Assembly (NCBI GenBank): GCA_037126765.1
Contig: JBBCBC010000012.1
Location: forward strand, 7,812,001 to 7,876,000
Reading direction: 5' to 3'
Source: Stenogyne calaminthoides
Taxonomy: Eukaryota > Streptophyta > Magnoliopsida > Lamiales > Lamiaceae
DNA length: 64,000 nt
The first letter of the stretch is position 1. Each line of letters begins with the position of its first letter. Positions 59,043-64,000 of this stretch are shown here, piece after piece. The notes beneath the pieces were generated by a model, which searched no databases, was not told the origin of the DNA, and saw only the letters and a program-made list of their open reading frames with translations. Made by a program: the position numbers and the translations under genes.

Positions 59043-59766
59043 TGGTCCGGTTATTAGCACCCCCATTATTAGGAGATACACCTACTAAATTTATGAAAAT
59101 CTTGTACTGCCCTTGCCATTTTAAATCTGAAAATGTTTTTTTTTTTTTTTTTGACAGATTAAATCGAAAATGTCAAAACTCTAAAACCCAGTTTTCACCC
59201 TAGCCGTCGTCGTCGCCCACCGAAACCACCCATCGCCCACCGTCGACCGCCAACGGCGCATGCTACCTGCCGCCCGGTGTCTGCACCGAGAAGCAGTCGG
59301 CACTTTGCCACTTTTATTTCACAAAGGATTCTTATTGAACTCTAAGATTATTGTCTCTCTTCCTCAACAATGTGCAAATACAAAATTCATTTGAAGATAA
59401 ACTGGATGGAATCACCCGATTACGTTTCTAACAAACCATTTGGTAAAATATGTATAAAATATGTGGTGTGGCTACGCGAGGCGGTGGTTTGCGCAGGGGC
59501 AGCGACGCTGTGGTGGCTACGCGGTGTGTGGAGGTGATTGTTGGCCGCTCGTGGAGGGCGACGGCGCGGTGTGGGGATGCTGTGGTGGCGCCGAATTACA
59601 GGAAAAAACACCCCTGTGCATTAGAAGAGAGAGAGACCAGTAAAAGGGATTGGGAAGAAAATGAGAATGGAGGGATTAGGATTAAAAAAAAAAAAAGGGT
59701 ATAATAGGTAGTTTATGTGGATGGTGAGTGTATAAATTCATTTTGGGGGTGTATATAACCGGACCC
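59043..59766. mobile_element. TIR element 64 bp upstream of the NAA40 start codon
   Basis: GGTCCGGTTATTAGCACCCCCA on the left and the complement of TGGGGGTGTATATAACCGGACCC on the right form imperfect 22-bp inverted ends. The interior (about 720 bp in all) has two GC-rich, exon-like stretches (59200-59300 and 59470-59600). Frames across them show no known protein. A target duplication is not clear. Confidence 0.6.
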
Positions 59767-59773
59767 TTAAATT

Positions 59774-60885
59774 AAAGTTTTTGTAGCACAACCAATAACT
59801 TTGGCCCGTTTTGAATTTGGTCTGATAGTTTTTAGAATTTAATTTTGTCCCTATTAATTTTGCACTTTTTTTAAATTAATCCCGAAATTGGGTTCAGCCG
59901 GTTGGTCAACCGTCATGTGGATTACATTTTCATTTCTTCTTTATTTTTCAGCTGCCACGTGTATATTTCCTGAATTGGTTTAATATTTATTTTTTGTATA
60001 TTTATTTAATATTTATTGTGAAATTCAATGATTTTATTGAAATTCCTGTTGCCCATCGATTCACGCGCTAGATTTCCCTAAGGGCATTTGTTTTCGAGGG
60101 AGGACTATTTACAAACACTTTGTGTGCACCTCGAAGAACATGCGAAATTCAGTTGGAATCATTATGACTGCGTTTGATGCTCTCGAATACAGAGCTAATG
60201 AAGCTATATTGAATGGATTGTGCATTCCGAACACCAATGTCTAAATTGGCTTGATAAACAGCCATCGAAAAGTGTGATTTCCCTCTGTTTTGGGAGAAGG
60301 GATTTGTTCTCAGGCGAGCAATTGACGGAAACGACGGTGGGATTGGAAAACAGCGGTGGCGTTGTTGATTAAATAAGGCCGTGAGCAATGGCTTGAGAGG
60401 TTTTTGGAAGCAGTAGGTGTGGATAGGGAGATGGTTTGGTGTGTTTTTGTTCGATTAAGAGAGAAAGAAGATGAAGAGACGCGAAGCAGATTAAGGGTTT
60501 TATGGATCCGGGTCGGTTCTAAACTCTAAACCCGACCCGACATGAATTAATTTTTTTTTAAAATTGTTATGATCTGAAACCCGGCCCGTAAAACCCGACC
60601 CGAATACGAATAACCCGACCCAACCCGGAACCCGCCTAAATATGTGAATAAAAATAAATAAATAAAATTAAATCAATTACGATATACACATGTAGCAGTT
60701 GAAAAATAAATGAGAAATAAAAATAAATTTCAACTGGGCTGGTAAACCGACACCAATCAGTTTCGGGATGAATTTCAAAAACGGGCGAAACTTACAATGG
60801 GTAAATTAAATTCTGAAATGTGCGGGACCAAATTCAAAACGACTCAAAGTTATTGGGCTACAAAAACTTTAATCCCATTATTTTA
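59774..60885. mobile_element. Mutator-like element with long TIRs and gene-like cargo (Pack-MULE candidate)
   Basis: About 200 bp at each end are inverted copies. TTAAAGTTTTTGTAGC-CAA, CGTTTTGAATTTGGTC, AATCCCGAAATTGGGTTCAG and TTTTTCAGCTGCCACGTG on the left match the complement of the right end. The interior (60060-60540) is of higher GC with a frame on the minus strand (60149-60388) that I could not identify. There is no transposase, so it is non-autonomous. Confidence 0.7.
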
Positions 60886-60924
60886 TTTTATTTTTTTACC
60901 TAAGACTAATATTATCTGAGAAAA

Positions 60925-61110
60925 AATTACAATTGGTCCTGTATTTTTTCCTGAATCCAATATTAGTCCTTTATCTTTTTATTTTATCATTTGTAATCCT
61001 TTGTTATCAAATGTAGTCCTTTCCTTCGGAAACATTAAAAAATCACCCGAAATTGACACATGCTCTGACAATAGCGCTTACGTGGCATTCCACGTCATTA
61101 AATAAGTCCA
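60925..61110. repeat. Probable MULE terminal region
   Basis: AATTGGTCCTGTATTTTTTCC, TTAGTCCTTTATC and CACGTGGCATTCCACGTCATT are words typical of plant MULE ends. It lies 0.5 kb from the MuDR transposase relic and may be one end of that element. The partner end would be beyond 62300, where other insertions begin. Confidence 0.35.
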
Positions 61111-61490
61111 CGTCATTACTAGTTCCACATTATTTTATTAGTATTTCATTTTTTGGGCACGTTTCAATTTCTTTTCTTGAGGAGCTCCTTATTGAGCTCA
61201 AAGATTTAAAGGTAAAATGTATCCTCTTCTCTAAATATTAGACTATATGTTCTACAATCTAGTCTCTTCTCCAATTTAGGGTTCAATTTAGGAAAGAATA
61301 AATGAGTTTTTTTTTTTTTTTGTATTCGAAGTAACATAGAACTCAATGCTTTTCCGAAAGCATTTGATGAAGAAATCTGAAAGGCTTATTTTGGAGAGTG
61401 ATTTATGTGAATTTTTGGTTTGGGTTCACATATTTGAACACATTAAATTTCATTATTTCAACCAAAAGCTAAATTTCCAGGACTAAATGT

Positions 61491-61558
61491 ATTGGGGATT
61501 TATGTGAATGAAAATTTTGGATGTATGTGAATTAAATTGGGGATTTATGTGAATGAAC
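61491..61558. repeat. Direct repeat GGGGATTTATGTGAATGAA (two copies)
   Basis: Copies near 61494 and 61540, separated by a related GGATGTATGTGAATTAAATT unit. Confidence 0.7.
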
Positions 61559-61566
61559 CATAGTCC

Positions 61567-62320
61567 TTACTTTGTAAGCTTGCTGCCTAGATACATCCAC
61601 ATTAAGATCCCCATCATACCTCGTCTCCACCCTAAAATATCTCTTTTAGGATCATCTTGAAAATTACTCAAACATTTCTCACCCAACCATTTACTTGACA
61701 TATTGGTCACATGATAGGTGTGCACACTTGTGATCTCAGTTAAAAATTCTATTTTGAAAAGTTGCTTCATCTTTAACCTTAAGTGCATGACATAACCAAT
61801 CACAATCCTCCCCTCTACATTTGACATATATCTTAATCTTGTCATTCTTTTCAAATTACAAACATCTTTGAGTGTTTATTGCATGAGAATTATAGCTTTT
61901 TTAAACAACTCTTTGTTCAGAAATGTCATTCCAACCTCAAATTCTGGATTAAAAATAACTTCATCGTTAAATCTAGGTCATCATGTTCAGTTTCCTCATC
62001 AGACACTCTTCTCTCATCAAAGTCATTCCCATCATGCACTACAATATCTTCTTCCCCCCTATCTTCCACATCATCATCTACATTAACCTCAACCACATCA
62101 TGATCTACATTACTCTGCCATGCAACATCATCATCTGTGCTCTCATCCTCAAAGTGATAAATTACTAACAATTAGTTGATTCTCACTTCCACTACCCTCC
62201 TGCTCATCAACTCCAACATTACCCCATTCTAACTTATTTTCTTCCTCAGCATTGCCCGGGATTTACCTCATCATTTTATGCATTAACATTACCCCATATT
62301 ACTGTTGGAATTTACTAGCA
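61567..62320 (-). pseudogene. MuDR-type transposase N-terminal relic
   Basis: Minus strand. An acidic segment (ESTDDDVAWQ, VEVNVDDDVEDRGEEDIVV, 61926-62171) is followed by LTMKLFLIQNLRLEVGMTFLNKELFKKAI. After a frame change comes KRMTRLRYMSNVEGRIVIGYVMHL and HVTNMSSKWLGEKCLSNFQDDPKRDILG (61567-61854). The order (acidic start, FxxxxxFKxAI, Cys/His-poor zinc region, SSKWL...F..DPKR) is that of plant MuDR/MULE transposases upstream of the catalytic DDE domain. The catalytic part is absent and frames are broken. Confidence 0.7.
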
Positions 62321-62455
62321 CGTAAAGCAGTTAAACATGCGCAGCGGAATAAAAAAATTCACCAACAACGAATTACAATTGCATAATTGAAATAATGGAA
62401 TACGTAAATGGAATTCTTACAGTGCTTCAAGCAATCTTCTCAACTACGGTATCCA
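62303..62455 (-). repeat. Partial copia LTR, cut by the next insertion
   Basis: Begins TGTTGGAATTTACTAGCACG and has CATGCGCAGCGGAATAA and a TACGTAAATGGAATTCTTAC segment, comparable in order to the PBS-side end of the A/C LTRs (minus orientation). It breaks off at 62455 where unrelated sequence starts. Confidence 0.45.
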
Positions 62456-64000
62456 TGTAACGCCTCAAAATTCAGAACGTTGACCTCCGAGGTCATGACG
62501 CCCTAAACCCGAGTCATCACTTAGTGAATCGTAAAACTGAGCCAGAAAATTTCTTTTAAAAGGTAGGACAAACAAAATTTAGTTGAAGCTGAATAAAACT
62601 TAACACAAGTTTAAAAACAATAGTGTAGATAAAAATAATACTTAGCATAGAAACATCATTAGTACAAGATCCACAGAGTATTAATTAGACATATTATTCG
62701 AATTTAGAAAATAGTTTGTTTATTGAATAAGACAGTGGGGAAAGCGAGTCGTCTACTGCAGGTCCCGGCCCTCAGCATCATAACCTGAAAGGGGGTTTAA
62801 TGGGGCGTGAGATAAAAATCTCAGTGGGCAACCTGTACGCTGTTATACAGATTGACAGGAATTCAAAATAGTAGAAGATTTTACTCGTTCTCTTTATAAC
62901 ACAAGACTTACTCACGAATTCTTGTTAATAGTTCATACAATATCCAACATTTATAACATCAATCATATCATTCAACAATCACACATATGGGTGGCACTGG
63001 TAGCGTCTACCACGTCTAATCCCGCCTTATTCAAACAAAATGGGGTGGCACCTGTAGGCGCCCTACCGCGTCCAACCCCCGATAGCTTCCTTATATCATC
63101 GCTTCCTTATTTCCCTCAAAACCACCAATTCCTCCACACGGGACTCATCCCCATAATCATTGGCACGAAGCCCAACCGATAAACGGCACATACATTTCAT
63201 ATTCCAATATTCACAAAACTCATAATAGTACTCATATAATTTTCAGTGCATTGTTTACCAAAACCACAAGTTTCGAAAACGTATATATATATATATATAT
63301 TTGCTTTTTAACAGTACTTATTTAGTTTGCTTTGAAAACTGTCAACAGTCCATATAACATTATCTAGCTATACAGATAGTGTCACCCACCTGATAACTTT
63401 TCAAGTAAAAGTTTTAACTTCTTGAAAGCTTTTGAACACGGCACGACTTCCAAGCTTCTGAGCTAACCCCAAGGACCTAGCATAGTCCGTTCGTTTAGTT
63501 ATTGTTCATTCTTTTATTTAATAAATGGTTTCACATCGAATTAAGGGCTCTTCGATAAAAAGGGCATTTAGTAGTTAAAAGTTATAAGAGTTCATTTCGA
63601 GTTCGACGTGGGCGTCGAAACTCGATTATTGGATCGATACAATTTCTCTATTTTGTGAAAGGGTTCACAGATCGGGGTCGGGTCTAATAAAAAACTTAAT
63701 AATACAAGTAAAACATCTAAACATATATTCACAGAAGAAAACATGAAACATTCAACAACCTAAAACATGCTTGGTTCTAAAAGTATTACCATTCCTTCTT
63801 CCTAGTACTACTCATTCGGCATAAAAACATGTAATCATGCATAAATGGAAAAGAGCACTTAGACTTACTGGAAAAATATGAAATTTAGTATGTTATACAT
63901 ATTTTGAAAAGGAACAGAGTTCATCAAGGGCACAAATTCATTTGAGCTAAGGAAAAAAGGTACATTTTCGATTTAAGTCAGAGTATTGAAAAGTTCGTCA
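62456..64000. mobile_element. Probable Ty3/gypsy LTR (Tekay/Del style), running off the window
   Basis: Starts TGTAACGCCTCAAAATTC, close to the TGTAACRCCYC start of many plant gypsy LTRs. It continues with features I associate with such LTRs: a ...AAAAATCTCAGTGGG block near 62815 and repeated GGTGGCACYKGTAGCGYC blocks at 62992 and 63044. No coding frame of note, and no LTR end before 64000. Includes a (TA)n tract at 63283-63300. Confidence 0.4.

Noticed and set aside
59450..59704. 84-aa Gly/Arg-rich protein
   Set aside because: Inside a TIR element, GC-rich, overlapping frames on both strands and no family resemblance.
60149..60388. 79-aa gene
   Set aside because: Kept only as cargo of the MULE. 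No homology recognised and no promoter or splice context.

Overview
This window is nuclear DNA from a flowering plant, probably a eudicot. It has plant-type spliced genes, long Ty1/copia LTR retrotransposons primed by initiator tRNA-Met (TGGTATCAGAGCC), Stowaway, hAT, CACTA and Mutator-like DNA elements, and AT-rich intergenic DNA. The sequence does not fix the species. Three host genes lie in about 28 kb, and almost everything else is mobile DNA in several nested layers.

Layout. 1-4183: a minus-strand ORF set resembling the plant 'putative gypsy-type transposon' proteins, with diverged inverted copies of an LTR/promoter-like block on either side. 4184-26232: a minus-strand copia complex arranged LTR - internal A - LTR - internal C (truncated), the middle LTR being shared. 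A complete plus-strand copia element B (9091-18325, TSD TCAAC) interrupts internal A between gag and protease. A solo LTR (23910-25755, TSD CTTGC) interrupts internal C. 26233-28158: a truncated minus-strand L1-type LINE. 28811-30040: a TIR element carrying GC-rich, gene-like DNA. 30601-35650: host gene 1. 37310-37446: one end of a CACTA element. 37702-43043: copia element D (TNT1/Tork-like, 640-bp LTRs). 43490-50645: intergenic DNA made of hAT-like, Stowaway and other TIR elements plus a fossil copia pol. 51172-53647: host gene 2. 53385-54982: TRIM-like short terminal repeats. 55521-58979: host gene 3. 59043-64000: TIR elements, a MuDR-type transposase relic, a partial copia LTR and a probable gypsy LTR that runs off the window.

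Host genes. (1) A monoacylglycerol lipase/caffeoylshikimate esterase-like serine hydrolase: seven exons, 401 aa, intact triad. (2) A type I inositol polyphosphate 5-phosphatase with all signature motifs, but one nucleotide short at an exon junction. (3) NAA40/NatD, the N-terminal acetyltransferase of histones H4 and H2A: seven exons, minus strand, 257 codons. Nothing suggests these three work together. What they share is that their introns and flanks are colonised by the same kinds of small repeat (long-TIR MITEs, TRIM LTRs, a microrepeat rich in AACAACTAATA).

Most notable points: the tandem copia array with datable nested insertions; a GC-rich block in the copia 5' leader that differs completely between two elements while both flanks are conserved; an 86-bp copia LTR patch inside the gypsy-type ORF region; a tandem TRIM array with a solo copy in a neighbouring intron; and a TIR element starting 64 bp upstream of the NAA40 start codon.
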